Shown here: piece after piece, positions 25,811 to 35,733 of the stretch
Position numbering within the stretch: position 1 is the stretch's first letter
Layout: each line of letters begins with the position of its first letter
Origin: Ginsengibacter hankyongi
GTDB lineage: Bacteria > Bacteroidota > Bacteroidia > Chitinophagales > Chitinophagaceae
Assembly: GCF_008710285.1 (NCBI RefSeq)
Contig: NZ_VYQF01000005.1
Coordinates: 186,001-250,000, forward strand
Reading direction: 5' to 3'
Length of the DNA: 64,000 bases
Notes under the pieces: generated by a model
The model's input: the letters and a program-made list of their open reading frames with translations, nothing else
Told to the model about the DNA's origin: nothing
Databases searched by the model: none
Position numbers and translations under genes: made by a program

Positions 25811-25881
25811 CCACCAAGGCACAAAGAACACAAAGGATTTTTTTTCTTCGAAAAAAATAAAAAAAAGAAATTTTCTTTGTG
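25811..25881. repeat. CACAAAG-rich intergenic repeat with inverted arms
   Basis: CACAAAGAA at 25820-25828 is matched by TTCTTTGTG at 25873-25881, with a further CACAAAGGA at 25829-25837 and an A/T-rich loop. The CACAAAG heptamer arrays resemble low-complexity intergenic repeats seen in Bacteroidota. It sits between the fucosidase and fuconate dehydratase genes and could fold in the operon mRNA. Confidence 0.5.
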
Positions 25882-25930
25882 TCCTTGCTTTCTTTGAGTA
25901 ACTATCGCTGTCTCAAAGTAAAACATGACA

Positions 25931-27262
25931 TCAATTCTTATTCATCGTAATCACCGGAATATTTTCAGCATTGCTATTCAAATCAAATTCAATCACAGAA
26001 TCATTTTCATCGGGAAGCTGCGCCGGCAGACTGATAAGAACATCGCCATTAGCTTCCTGTGTGTAAGAAACTTTAGCGCCTCCGATAAAATGTGCCTGAA
26101 GAAATTTTACGCCGGTCAATCTGGGCAATCGCAACGACCTTAATTTGTCAGAGAATACATGTATAAACATCTTGTTGCCTATTCGTGTGGTACCGAATGT
26201 ATCATTAGGTGTATAAGGGCCACCTTTTGCATTATAAATACTTTCTCCATAAATTTTTAACCAATCGCCCATTTCTTTCAATCGCAGTATCTGCCTTTCT
26301 TCCATGCGACCGTCGAGCATAGGGCCTACATTAAATAAAAGATTCCCATTGCCGCCGGAAGTCTTGGCTAATGTCTGAATACACTCTTTCAGCGATTTCA
26401 TTGTATCATTCGGTTTCCATGACCACTGCTGGCAAATAGTCATGCAGGTTTCCCAGGGATCTTTCATATTTAATGCGCCAATCTTTTGTTCGGGCGTAGC
26501 ATAATCGCCCACAGATGTTGAAGTCATTTCTGTATGATCACCTTTGCCTAACCTGTTATTGATAATGACGTCCGGATCCAAACTTTTTAAATAGTTATAC
26601 ATCTCCACAGCATATTCCTGCGTCCAGGGTTTTTCCCAATCGCCATCAAACCAAAGCATGTAAGGATGATAGCGGGTTATCAACTCTTTTAATTCACCCT
26701 TCATAGTGGTATTTACAAATTTATTCATATCGGCCTTGGGGTCAATTTCTTTCTGGCCGGGCAAATGATTGGGATAATTGGGATCGTACCAATCAAGCAC
26801 CGTAAAATAAATACAAAATCTAATGCCTTGTTTTTTACATGCTTTGGCCAATTCACCTACAATATCTTTTTTGTATTGAGAGTGCATGATGTTATGTTCG
26901 GTAAAGGCAGTTGGCCAAAGGCAAAAGCCATCGTGATGTTTAGCAGTGATGGTCAGGTATTTCATGCCGGCATCTTTCGCGGTTTTTACCCATTTATCCG
27001 CATCAAATAAAACCGGGTCAAATTCTTTATATAGATTATCATATTCTTCCACAGGCACCTCGTTTCCTCTTGACCAGCCTATTTCTGTGCCTCTAAGCGT
27101 TACCGGCCCCCAGTGAATGAACATACCAAAACGCAAGTCCATAAAGCCGTCCATAATTTTTTTATTGGTTTTAATATTGGCAGCTACTTCCGGTGTTGAC
27201 TGGGCCGGGAGCAGTGCAGGCAAAAAGAAAAAGCTAATGAACAGTAAACAAAGTTTTTTCAT
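25931..27262 (-). CDS. GH29 alpha-L-fucosidase, secreted
   Basis: A 443-residue protein with a signal peptide (MKKLCLLFISFFFLPALLPA). GH29 landmarks are LRFGMFIHWGPVTLRG, ITAKHHDGFCLWPT and YMLWFDGDW, where D206 is the expected catalytic nucleophile; NNRLGKGDH and NGNLLFNVGP follow. A small C-terminal beta domain covers ~355-443. It would release L-fucose from glycans in the periplasm or outside the cell. It is in the fucose operon between the SDR gene (12 bases upstream) and the fuconate dehydratase gene. It is not closely similar to the decayed GH29 copy at 21.7-22.3 kb. Confidence 0.93.
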   Translation of the reverse strand: MKKLCLLFISFFFLPALLPAQSTPEVAANIKTNKKIMDGFMDLRFGMFIHWGPVTLRGTEIGWSRGNEVPVEEYDNLYKEFDPVLFDADKWVKTAKDAGMKYLTITAKHHDGFCLWPTAFTEHNIMHSQYKKDIVGELAKACKKQGIRFCIYFTVLDWYDPNYPNHLPGQKEIDPKADMNKFVNTTMKGELKELITRYHPYMLWFDGDWEKPWTQEYAVEMYNYLKSLDPDVIINNRLGKGDHTEMTSTSVGDYATPEQKIGALNMKDPWETCMTICQQWSWKPNDTMKSLKECIQTLAKTSGGNGNLLFNVGPMLDGRMEERQILRLKEMGDWLKIYGESIYNAKGGPYTPNDTFGTTRIGNKMFIHVFSDKLRSLRLPRLTGVKFLQAHFIGGAKVSYTQEANGDVLISLPAQLPDENDSVIEFDLNSNAENIPVITMNKN

Positions 27263-27274
27263 GTTTTCTTATTT

Positions 27275-28108
27275 TTATTTATCAGATGGAATTCCATGAT
27301 TCCTATTTATAGTTTTATCTCCGCCGGAATGATATTCACTATTTACATTTCTATAACCCAACTCGGCGCCGCCACTTACGGGCATAATACAGCCTGTGAT
27401 AAAACGGGCTTTATCAGAAAGTAGAAAAACACACACATCCGCCACCACATCTCCATTGGGGCAATATCCCAAAGGATGTATGCCATTGAGGTAGGCTTCC
27501 ATATTTACATCACCCAGCTGCTCCGCGTTCCATTTTCTTAAAGTGTGTGTCCACACGCCTGCGGGGCTTACTGCATTTACTCTTATTTTATATTTTGCGT
27601 AATCCAATGCCATAGATTTGGTTAGGGCATTAATGCCACCTTTCGTTGCAGTATAAGCAGCATGCATTTCCTGACCTATTTCTCCAACGAGGCTGCTGGT
27701 ATTTAAGATACATCCCTGTGAACTTTGCAATGATTCAAATCCATATTTTATGGTATGATATACGCCCCTCAGATTTACATTCATTAAATTATTCCATTCT
27801 TCATCTGTAGTTTGATGCAACGGTTTTGATGGTGTAGCAATGCCAGCGTTGTTGTGGATGGCATCTATCTTTCCGTAAACCTCTAATGTTTTTTCAATAG
27901 CCGATTTTACGGCAGAACCTACCGAAACATCACAATGAATACCCAAGTGATTTTGACCTAATTCATTTATCACTTCATTTATTCGGATTTCGTCTAATGC
28001 GGCAATTACTACCTTAGCGCCTTCGGCTGCATAAGCTTTCGCACATTCGTAACCGATGCCTTCGGAGCCACCGGTAAGAAAAATTATTTTGTCTTTTAAT
28101 AATTCCAC
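27275..28108 (-). CDS. SDR-family dehydrogenase, likely L-fucose or deoxyfuconate dehydrogenase
   Basis: A 277-residue classical short-chain dehydrogenase. It shows the NAD(P) motif TGGSEGIG (12-19), NNAG (~86), the catalytic Ser in LNTSSLVGE and YTATK (catalytic Tyr-Lys), with VSPAGVWT downstream. The homologous start is GTG at 28108 (VELLKDKIIFLTGG); no ATG fits. Being first in the operon with a fucosidase and a fuconate dehydratase, it should supply either L-fucose to fuconolactone or 2-keto-3-deoxyfuconate oxidation. Sequence alone does not decide between these. The last ~25 residues are polar and probably disordered. Confidence 0.85.
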   Translation of the reverse strand: MELLKDKIIFLTGGSEGIGYECAKAYAAEGAKVVIAALDEIRINEVINELGQNHLGIHCDVSVGSAVKSAIEKTLEVYGKIDAIHNNAGIATPSKPLHQTTDEEWNNLMNVNLRGVYHTIKYGFESLQSSQGCILNTSSLVGEIGQEMHAAYTATKGGINALTKSMALDYAKYKIRVNAVSPAGVWTHTLRKWNAEQLGDVNMEAYLNGIHPLGYCPNGDVVADVCVFLLSDKARFITGCIMPVSGGAELGYRNVNSEYHSGGDKTINRNHGIPSDK

Positions 28109-28178
28109 AATGAAATAAACTTTTGATAAAACAGGCCTGATAAGATTTTATAAAAGTACGTGCCTCCTGTCTCTTAAA

Positions 28179-28205
28179 CCATAGAATATGCAATTATAAC
28201 TATGG
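28179..28205. promoter_or_regulatory. Inverted repeat in the divergent fucose operon / AraC promoter region
   Basis: CCATAG (28179-28184) and CTATGG (28200-28205) form perfect 6-bp arms 15 bases apart, between the divergent SDR and AraC-type genes. Location suits an operator, but the arms are short and no other copy was found. Confidence 0.35.
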
Positions 28206-28291
28206 ACTATCCGATGATTTTCATAATGATTTTTATTCAGGTTATTGTTATCTTGCTTTAAGCAATAGAAAGATTTTTTAAACAGAAGAAA

Positions 28292-29221
28292 ATGGCTGAG
28301 AAGAAAATAAAGGACGGATTTTTTGGAGAAAAACAAATCAATATTCCGCGGGGGGTGGTTATCAACAGGTTGAGTAAACAACAATTTGTTGACAGCCTAT
28401 TTATAACCCATATTGGTTATTTTCCGAAAGCAAAGTTTCATTATCGCGAACGGCAATATGGTTGTCCTGATAATATACTGATCTATTGTGTGGAAGGAAG
28501 GGGCCACTACCAAACAGTCGCTAAGAGCTACACATTAAATGCAAATCAATTTATGATTTTGCCACCAGGCAAATTTCATATCTACCAGGCAGACCTGCAT
28601 AATCCGTGGAGTATATACTGGATACATTTCAGCGGGCACAAGGTGAAACAACTGAATCATTGGATGAAGACTGAAGACTACGAGCAGCCTACAGATATTG
28701 ATTACAATAAAAAAATTATTGAGCAATGGTTCGAAATATATAATGCACTTGCTTCAGGATATTCTGATAATAATCTTGCTTTTGCAAATCTTTGTCTCTA
28801 TAGATTTCTGACTTTCTTTCTTTGCCAACCCGATTTTATTGCAGCCAATTTGCAACGTGATCCGATTGGAGAATCCATAGCATATATGAGAGCTAATATT
28901 GATAAAATATTCTCAGTAAATGATTTTGCAAAACATCTGAGTCTTTCAGGTTCACATTATTCAAGCTTGTTTAGAAGCAAGATCGGATTGTCTCCTATTG
29001 ATTATTTTATTAAATTAAAAATTCATTATGCCTGCCAGTTGCTAAGCCAGACTGATTTTAAAATCAATCTGATTGCGGAAAAGATTGGTTACGATGATTC
29101 ATTTTATTTTTCACGACTTTTTAAAAAAATAAATGGAAAATCGCCAAAAGCATACCGGCAGGCGATGATCGAAAAAAAAGCGTCGCTGCAACCGGCTATC
29201 AAATTCAGAAAAAAAGATTGA
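28292..29221 (+). CDS. AraC-family transcriptional regulator
   Basis: A 309-residue regulator with an N-terminal cupin-like sugar-sensing domain (~35-150; LIYCVEGRGHYQT, FMILPPGKFHIYQAD, WSIYWIHFSG) and a C-terminal double helix-turn-helix (~205-300; FSVNDFAKHLSLSGSHYSSLFRSKIG and IAEKIGYDDSFYFSRLFKKINGKSPKAYR). Transcribed away from the fucose operon, it is the obvious candidate activator of that operon, sensing fucose or a metabolite. The intervening 180 bases contain a CCATAG/CTATGG inverted repeat. Confidence 0.92.
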   Translation: MAEKKIKDGFFGEKQINIPRGVVINRLSKQQFVDSLFITHIGYFPKAKFHYRERQYGCPDNILIYCVEGRGHYQTVAKSYTLNANQFMILPPGKFHIYQADLHNPWSIYWIHFSGHKVKQLNHWMKTEDYEQPTDIDYNKKIIEQWFEIYNALASGYSDNNLAFANLCLYRFLTFFLCQPDFIAANLQRDPIGESIAYMRANIDKIFSVNDFAKHLSLSGSHYSSLFRSKIGLSPIDYFIKLKIHYACQLLSQTDFKINLIAEKIGYDDSFYFSRLFKKINGKSPKAYRQAMIEKKASLQPAIKFRKKD

Positions 29222-29346
29222 TTTCTTTTATTGCTGAACAGCAAAAAGAAAATCTTCAATAAAAGTTTATTTACTGATAAGAAAACATCAAAATAAGTCA
29301 AGATTGCAATAGTTACTTAGCCTGAAAGAAAATACTTTTATACTTT

Positions 29347-29724
29347 ACTACCGGGTTAGGTGGAGGTAGGGGGGAAATTGACCGTAAAGAATCTATTAAA
29401 TCAATTTTGATGGCATTAGAGAATGGTATTACTTGTATAGATACCGCACTAGCTTATAGGGACGCCGAGTCTTTTGTAGGCATTGCTTTGAATCAAAGGG
29501 AAGGGCAAAAGCCGAGCGTGAATAATGTGGGAGGAAATAGTAATATTTATAACCCCGCTACAGACAAATGGGGTATTGAAGGAAAAGACGTTCGTCATAC
29601 CAGTTTCAGCAATTATCTTCCTTGCACTTTTGGTATTCAAAATTTTCAATCGGACCATAATGTGTTTTCCAACAAAATAAAAAATGAATTAACAGATTCG
29701 TCTAAATATTTTCAACTGGAGTAG
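29347..29724 (+). pseudogene. Aldo/keto reductase fragment fused to unrelated sequence
   Basis: The frame reads TTGLGGGRGEIDRKESIKSI then LMALENGITCIDTALAYRDA and ESFVGIAL, matching the N-terminal strand, helix and active-site Asp/Tyr region of aldo/keto reductases (G-x-x-ALE-x-GIT-x-IDTA-x-x-Y). After ~60 residues the similarity ends abruptly in non-homologous sequence (SNIYNPATDKWG and beyond). There is no credible start codon in the conserved part and the remaining three quarters of the enzyme is missing, so it is a truncated remnant. Confidence 0.6.
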
Positions 29725-30067
29725 ATAAGCGCAAATACCTGGAAATTTTATCAGGTATTAGCTTCAGACGATTAGGAAAATCTGTGATTTTAAAAAAGAA
29801 ATTGTAAATCAGGTTGTTGGCTATCTAGTTCAGATAAAAGATATAGCAAATGGAGCTAAACTAGCCAAAAGACTGGTTCTGGTTCTTTTGTCATTTCATT
29901 AATGGGATTAAACAGCGTTGCAATTGGGGGTAAGTCATCTTAAAAGGTCGCACATGAAAAACTTAAAAAAAGTCTCTTAGTAGTGACTTAAGAAGATGAC
30001 AAATATGAGGTGTTGTTAGAAACGAAATACAGTTCGTATTAATATAAATTAATGAACTCTTAAAAAA
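29725..30067. other. Unassigned gap before the GH2 gene
   Basis: About 340 bases with no frame I can support. It may include more debris from the adjacent reductase remnant and the promoter for GH2. Confidence 0.4.
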
Positions 30068-32626
30068 ATGAAAATCAGGCTGCCTATTTGTTTTCTTCAA
30101 TTGACATTATTGATAATTGGTTGTTACAATTTTAGTTTGTCGCAAACCCACTTTACCCGGCTTGGTAATGCGGACGTACGGTCTTTTGATGAAGGATGGC
30201 TTTTTAGTCGCTATGGTTTGCAGGCAGATGGTTCCAGGCGTGAAGAACCTCAGAATGTAATCGAACAGCCCGGCTACAACGATAAAAATTGGCAACGCAT
30301 AGATCTCCCCCATGATTGGGCTATCACAGGGCCTTTTAGAATTGAACTGGCAGGTGAAACAGGCAAGTTACCCTGGAAAGGAATTGGCTGGTACAGAAAG
30401 CATTTTGTCGTTCCCGTAGCAGATCAAAATAAAAGAATTTTTGTTGATTTTGACGGCGCCATGGCTTATGCACAACTATGGCTTAATGGAAAATTTATAG
30501 GCACCTGGCCTTATGGTTACGCCTCTTTCCGAATGGATCTTACTCCTTACCTGCAATTCGGGAAAGAAAATATACTGGCAGTAAGACTTGATACAGAAAA
30601 TTGGGATTCACGGTGGTATCCCGGGGCAGGTATTTACAGGCACGTATGGCTTGTAAAAACTAATGCAGTACATGTAGATCATTGGGGTACTTATGTAACC
30701 ACACCTAAAATCAATCCCCAATCAGCAACTGTGAACATCGCCGTAACGGTTTCTAACCAAAGTAATAAACCTGTAAAGACTATTTTAAGAACACGGATTT
30801 TTCAGGCGGGGATAGGCAATACGCTAAAAAGACAAGTTGCCACTACCAAAGATGCAGTTGTAAATATTAAAGCCGGAGAAAATAGTATTGTCCAAACTAA
30901 TGCTACTATCGCCAATCCTAAGTGTTGGGATATTGAAAATCCGAATCGATATTTTGCCCAAACACAGATTTTAATAAACGGAAAAATTGCTGATACTTAC
31001 TATAGTACATTTGGTGTACGCAGTTTAAAGTTTACCGCATACAATGGCTTTTTGCTGAATGGTAAAAGAGTTGATATAAAAGGAACTTGCAATCACCATG
31101 ATCTCGGTTCTTTAGGAACAGCTATTAATGCAAGCGCTTTGCGCAGGCAGTTACAATTGTTGAAAGATATGGGCTGTAATGCGCTGCGTACTTCACACAA
31201 TCCACCCGCACCGGAATTACTGGAATTGGCAGACGAGATGGGATTTCTCGTATGGGATGAAGCATTTGATACCTGGGAAAAAGGAAAGAAGAAAAATGAT
31301 TACAACAAATTATTTAAAGATTGGCATGAGAAGGATTTAGTTGCTATGATTCATCGGGACAGGAACCACCCTTCTGTTTTTATTTGGAGCATTGGGAATG
31401 AGGTGATGGATCAACGCAATGTTGCGCTTACAAAACATTTGGCGGATATCGTGAAACGGGAAGATTCCACCCGGCCTGTTTCCAACGGTTACAACGATCC
31501 TGATGGTGGACGAGAGGTGGGAGCTGCAATGGCTTTGGATGTAATGGGCGTAAATTATTTCTTCGGGCAACAACCCAGTTGGGATAAAGATTCCCGCTAC
31601 GCAAATATGCCCACTATCGGAAGTGAAACTTCAAGTTGTGTAAGTTCAAGGGGAGAATATTTCTTTGGCAAGGAATATCAAAATTGGCAGGTTACTTCGT
31701 ACGACGTTGCTAAACCGGGATGGGGATGTTCACCAGACGAGCAATTCAGAACCAATGCGCGTTTACCAAATTTGCTGGGTGAATTTGTTTGGACGGGTTT
31801 CGACTATTTGGGAGAACCTACTCCCTATGGATCTGATGAAACCAATTTGCTAAATTTCCGCACGGATCCCTCCAAACAGCAGGAGCTTAAAGAGAAACTG
31901 GAAGAAATGAGAAAGAATAACCCGCCTTCACGGAGTAGTTATTTCGGTATTATAGACCTTGCTGGTTTCCCCAAAGACAGGTACTATCTTTATCAGGCTC
32001 ACTGGCGCCCCAATTTTCCCATGGCGCATATCCTTCCTCATTGGAACTGGAAGGAACGAATAGATTCAATCGTGCCCGTTAATGTTTATACATCTGGTAA
32101 CGAAGCTGAATTATTTTTAAATGGGAAAAGTCTTGGTCGCAGATCAAAAAAAGAAGGCCGGGATTTTAGATTGGTTTGGGATAGTGTGGTCTATACACCA
32201 GGTGAATTGAAAGTGATTGCTTACAAGAATTGTAAGCAATGGGCGACAGACGTTGTTAAAACAACCGGAGAAGCAGCAAAGCTAACGTTGACATGTAACC
32301 GCAAGGAAATAAGTAATGATGGACGCGATCTTGCCTTTATTACAGTATTCGTACAGGACAAGGAAGGATTAACCGTACCTCGTTCAAATCCACTCCTGCA
32401 ATTCGAAATAGAGGGCCCGGGTGAAATTATAGCAACTGATAACGGCGATGCAACGAGTTTTGAATCGTTTCAAAGCAAGCAAAAACACGCCTTTAATGGA
32501 ATGGCTTTGATTGTTGTAAAAGCAAATAAGGGAATGAGTGGAAATATAATTGTGACGGCCAATGCCAAACTGCTTAACAGCGGACAAGTTGTAATACCTG
32601 TGCGATCAGGCGAGAAAGAGGAATAA
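30068..32626 (+). CDS. GH2-family secreted beta-galactosidase-like hydrolase
   Basis: An 852-residue enzyme with an N-terminal signal (MKIRLPICFLQLTLLIIGCYNFSLS). Domains in order are a sugar-binding jelly roll (~40-200; LPHDWAI, GWYRKHF, GIYRHVWL), an Ig-like domain (~205-315), a TIM barrel (~320-640) and C-terminal Ig-like domains. The acid/base is E445 in WSIGNEV and the nucleophile E520 in IGSETSS; GTCNHHDLGSLG and RTSHNPPAPELLELADEMGF are GH2 barrel motifs. Family activities include beta-galactosidase, glucuronidase and mannosidase; the long Bacteroidota form is usually called beta-galactosidase. It is probably cotranscribed with the beta-helix gene 174 bases downstream. Confidence 0.92.
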   Translation: MKIRLPICFLQLTLLIIGCYNFSLSQTHFTRLGNADVRSFDEGWLFSRYGLQADGSRREEPQNVIEQPGYNDKNWQRIDLPHDWAITGPFRIELAGETGKLPWKGIGWYRKHFVVPVADQNKRIFVDFDGAMAYAQLWLNGKFIGTWPYGYASFRMDLTPYLQFGKENILAVRLDTENWDSRWYPGAGIYRHVWLVKTNAVHVDHWGTYVTTPKINPQSATVNIAVTVSNQSNKPVKTILRTRIFQAGIGNTLKRQVATTKDAVVNIKAGENSIVQTNATIANPKCWDIENPNRYFAQTQILINGKIADTYYSTFGVRSLKFTAYNGFLLNGKRVDIKGTCNHHDLGSLGTAINASALRRQLQLLKDMGCNALRTSHNPPAPELLELADEMGFLVWDEAFDTWEKGKKKNDYNKLFKDWHEKDLVAMIHRDRNHPSVFIWSIGNEVMDQRNVALTKHLADIVKREDSTRPVSNGYNDPDGGREVGAAMALDVMGVNYFFGQQPSWDKDSRYANMPTIGSETSSCVSSRGEYFFGKEYQNWQVTSYDVAKPGWGCSPDEQFRTNARLPNLLGEFVWTGFDYLGEPTPYGSDETNLLNFRTDPSKQQELKEKLEEMRKNNPPSRSSYFGIIDLAGFPKDRYYLYQAHWRPNFPMAHILPHWNWKERIDSIVPVNVYTSGNEAELFLNGKSLGRRSKKEGRDFRLVWDSVVYTPGELKVIAYKNCKQWATDVVKTTGEAAKLTLTCNRKEISNDGRDLAFITVFVQDKEGLTVPRSNPLLQFEIEGPGEIIATDNGDATSFESFQSKQKHAFNGMALIVVKANKGMSGNIIVTANAKLLNSGQVVIPVRSGEKEE

Positions 32627-32800
32627 TCACAATTGATGCAAAAGAGTCCATTTTAAGCAAAATAATATGCGACCATTATTTTTTTTCCGTTTTCACGCAT
32701 TTGCCCCACTTAATAACTGACGATTATAAAAGTCTTGATAGATAACATTCCAACTATTAAACATCCTACTGAATTATTAATAGGATATAGACAACAAAAT

Positions 32801-34735
32801 ATGAAAAAACTTTTGGTCGTCGCGTTTGTTTTAAACAGTGTGGTTGTTTCAGCACAACAAAACCCTTATACCTTACACCACATTGAATACCATGTTTCGG
32901 TAAAAGGTGATGACCACAATAGAGGCTCCTTATCCCAACCATTTAGAACTATTTCTGCAGCAGCAAATGTGGCCATGCCGGGCGATGTAATAACTGTTCA
33001 CACAGGATACTACCGGGAGCAAATTACACCGCCCAGGGGTGGGAATTCCAACTCTGAAAGAATTACTTATCAGGCTGCGAAAGGCGAGAAGGTAGTGATA
33101 AAAGGCTCGGAAATTATAAAGGGATGGAAAAAATTGGAAAATGATACCTGGAAAGTAACGATTCCAAATACATTTTTTGGGGATTTTAATCCGTATAAAG
33201 AATTGATTCATGGCGATTGGTTCACTCCTACACCAAAGGACCGGAAATACCATCGCGGAGCTGTTTATCTAAAAGGCGACTGGCTGACGGAAGCGGCAAA
33301 AAAGGAGGAGGTCATGGCATCTGCCGATAAAAAAAATCTGCTCTGGTGGGCAGAGGTTGATTCGACTATTACAACCATTTGGGCACAATTTAAAAACGCA
33401 GATCCCAATAAAGAATTAGTAGAAATCAATGTTCGCCCAACAGTTTTTTATCCCGACAAACCATTTATTAATTTCATTACCGTTCGCGGCTTTACAATGG
33501 AGCAGGCCGCTACCAATTGGGCGCCACCTACTGCAGAGCAGCCGGGATTGATTGGTACACATTGGAGTCGTGGTTGGATTATTGAGAATAATACAATTGA
33601 ATACTCAAAATGTTCAGGTATTTCTTTGGGCAAATATGGCGATTATTATGACAACAAAAATACAGAATCGGCAAAAGGATATGTAGGAACCATCGAAAGA
33701 GCATTGGCTTTTGGCTGGAACAAAGGCACTATCGGCGGACATATAGTTCGCAACAACACGATTGCTTATTGCGAACAAACTGGTATTGTGGGTAGCATGG
33801 GCTGCTCTTTCAGTACTATAGAAGGCAACACCATTCACGATATATATGTGCATCGTCTATTCACCGGAGCAGAAATGGCAGGTATTAAATTTCACGGTGC
33901 TATAGATGTACAAATTAAACACAATCATATTTATCACGTAGGAGGCGTTGCCGGAATATGGCTCGACTGGATGGCTCAGGGAGCACAGATAAAAAACAAT
34001 TTAATGAATGACAATGCTACAGATATCTTTTTGGAAGTAGATCATGGACCAATGCTGATAAGTAATAATATTTTATTATCGAAAACCAATCTTTTAATGA
34101 ACTCAAGTGGGGCTGCTTTTGTGCACAATTTGTTTGGAGGCAAGATAGACGTAATACACTACGATGCACGGTTAACGCCATATATGAAGCCACATTCCAC
34201 TTATGTTGTAGCACTTCACGATAATCCCAGTGGGAACATTCAATTTATAAACAATTTGTTTGTAAATGGAGGAGATGCCAGCCAGTATAGCAATGCTTTG
34301 CTACCAGTTGTTTTTGATGGCAATGTTTATACCAAAGGGGCGGTGAGAGCCATAAAAAATAGTGGGCAGGATAGATTTGGTGAAATGAACAAAAACGCAG
34401 AGAAGCAAATGAAGGAATATAAAGAACATATTGCTACCGAAATGAATGCATTGGTAGATAATGGTTTTGATGGGTCGGTTAATTTATTGCAGCAAGGTAA
34501 GGGAATGTATCTCGATATAGCCTTTGATGAAAAGTGGTTAGCACAGAAACATAAACTGGTAACCACCGAAACGCTTTTCAAAGCAATAGTTCCAGACCTT
34601 CCGTTTCAGAATGTGGATGGTTCTGCGCTCTGGATTGATAAGGATTACCTGGGGAAAAAACGGAACGTTGCAAATCCTTCGCCGGGCCCTTTTGAAATCA
34701 TGGGTACAGGGAAACAAAAAATTGAAGTTTGGTAA
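32801..34735 (+). CDS. Secreted right-handed parallel beta-helix protein, probable polysaccharide-active
   Basis: The start is set at MKKLLVVAFVLNSVVVSA (32801, 644 residues), which gives a clean signal peptide; 22 further upstream in-frame codons are non-homologous. EYHVSVKGDDHNRGSLSQPF with RTISAAANVAMPGDVITVHTG is the DUF1565-type start of beta-helix carbohydrate enzymes. Repeated coils follow (WIIENNTIEYSKCSGISLG, HIVRNNTIAYCEQTGIVG, VQIKHNHIYHVGGVAGIW). Some proteins of this fold near fucose loci are GH141 fucosidases/xylanases; others are lyases. I cannot choose a family or place catalytic residues. Confidence 0.78.
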   Translation: MKKLLVVAFVLNSVVVSAQQNPYTLHHIEYHVSVKGDDHNRGSLSQPFRTISAAANVAMPGDVITVHTGYYREQITPPRGGNSNSERITYQAAKGEKVVIKGSEIIKGWKKLENDTWKVTIPNTFFGDFNPYKELIHGDWFTPTPKDRKYHRGAVYLKGDWLTEAAKKEEVMASADKKNLLWWAEVDSTITTIWAQFKNADPNKELVEINVRPTVFYPDKPFINFITVRGFTMEQAATNWAPPTAEQPGLIGTHWSRGWIIENNTIEYSKCSGISLGKYGDYYDNKNTESAKGYVGTIERALAFGWNKGTIGGHIVRNNTIAYCEQTGIVGSMGCSFSTIEGNTIHDIYVHRLFTGAEMAGIKFHGAIDVQIKHNHIYHVGGVAGIWLDWMAQGAQIKNNLMNDNATDIFLEVDHGPMLISNNILLSKTNLLMNSSGAAFVHNLFGGKIDVIHYDARLTPYMKPHSTYVVALHDNPSGNIQFINNLFVNGGDASQYSNALLPVVFDGNVYTKGAVRAIKNSGQDRFGEMNKNAEKQMKEYKEHIATEMNALVDNGFDGSVNLLQQGKGMYLDIAFDEKWLAQKHKLVTTETLFKAIVPDLPFQNVDGSALWIDKDYLGKKRNVANPSPGPFEIMGTGKQKIEVW

Positions 34736-35733
34736 AAATTGAATGATTAAAAATGGAATATAAAAAATCAACAGTAATAATTTTAGCATTAATACTTTTA
34801 GGAAATTTAAGATTGTGAGGCCAGGTTCCGGTTAATAATTTTTTAAAAGGGATACAGGGAAGTATGGATCTAATGGAATGTTGGCAAATGGAACTTCTCA
34901 GGAACATAAAACTATTGTCAGGTGTATAAATGCCATTTCAAAAATGCCAACCCCATTGAATTATAGAACACTTAATAAATATTTGAAAGACCTAGTGACT
35001 TTAGGTCCTTAAATGAAAGTGTGGAGTCGTTTACTAACAATAATTCGCCCAGATGTCTTTTGTACCATCTCTACGTCACAATTGAGAAGAAAGATCGGTA
35101 GCATGTTAAATAAGCATATACGAGATTTAGGAACTGTTGAAGGTTATCTGATACTTATACAATTAATTCATTCATCCCCTTGGTTTATTAGTAAATGTCC
35201 AACAGATGCAAGAGAACTTAATATATGGAGAGGACCAAACTTGATAAGTGGATAAAACTGCAACCTTTACGGTAGAAAAAAACAATTTCTCAATTCTTTA
35301 AAGCAACTGCCAAATTTGGAGAAATCGGCAAGGAAAAAAGATAGTACTGTAGATGTTACAATTTTTGATGGTATTTGCAATTAGTTATACGGGGCATTCA
35401 ATTAAAGGTTCAGGCAAGAACCGAGGGTAGCGCAAAATTTACTATTCGATTATGGTATATTACCAATTTAGTGAACGCTGAAAAAGACGATGAACTTCAT
35501 TTTGGGCTTAACAGAAAATCAGTTCAAATTATGAGGGGTACATTCGGCGCACTCACCACTTTTTTTGAAACAGATAATATTTTAAGACGTATGCTGTAAA
35601 AAATCCAACTTGTCAGATTAAATGTTGACGATGCAGGGTGTAAAGTTTTTTTTCAGTATAAGACAAAGAATTGTATCGTTACAACACACCGAATGTAAGA
35701 GCCATAATAAGAGGTAAAGAAATAAAACCTGAG

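Noticed and set aside
25710-25817. Longer start for the fuconate dehydratase-like gene at 25817
   Set aside because: The extension runs into the CACAAAG repeat and is not family-like; MITKILIDDARF fits.
29222-29262. Terminator after the AraC gene (TTGCTG-AA-CAGCAA)
   Set aside because: The stem is only six pairs with a two-base loop and the T tract is poor; too weak to list as a feature.
35013-35599. Two open frames of 74-80 codons upstream of the first susC
   Set aside because: No recognisable motif and no consistent start; treated as debris of decayed genes rather than intact small genes.
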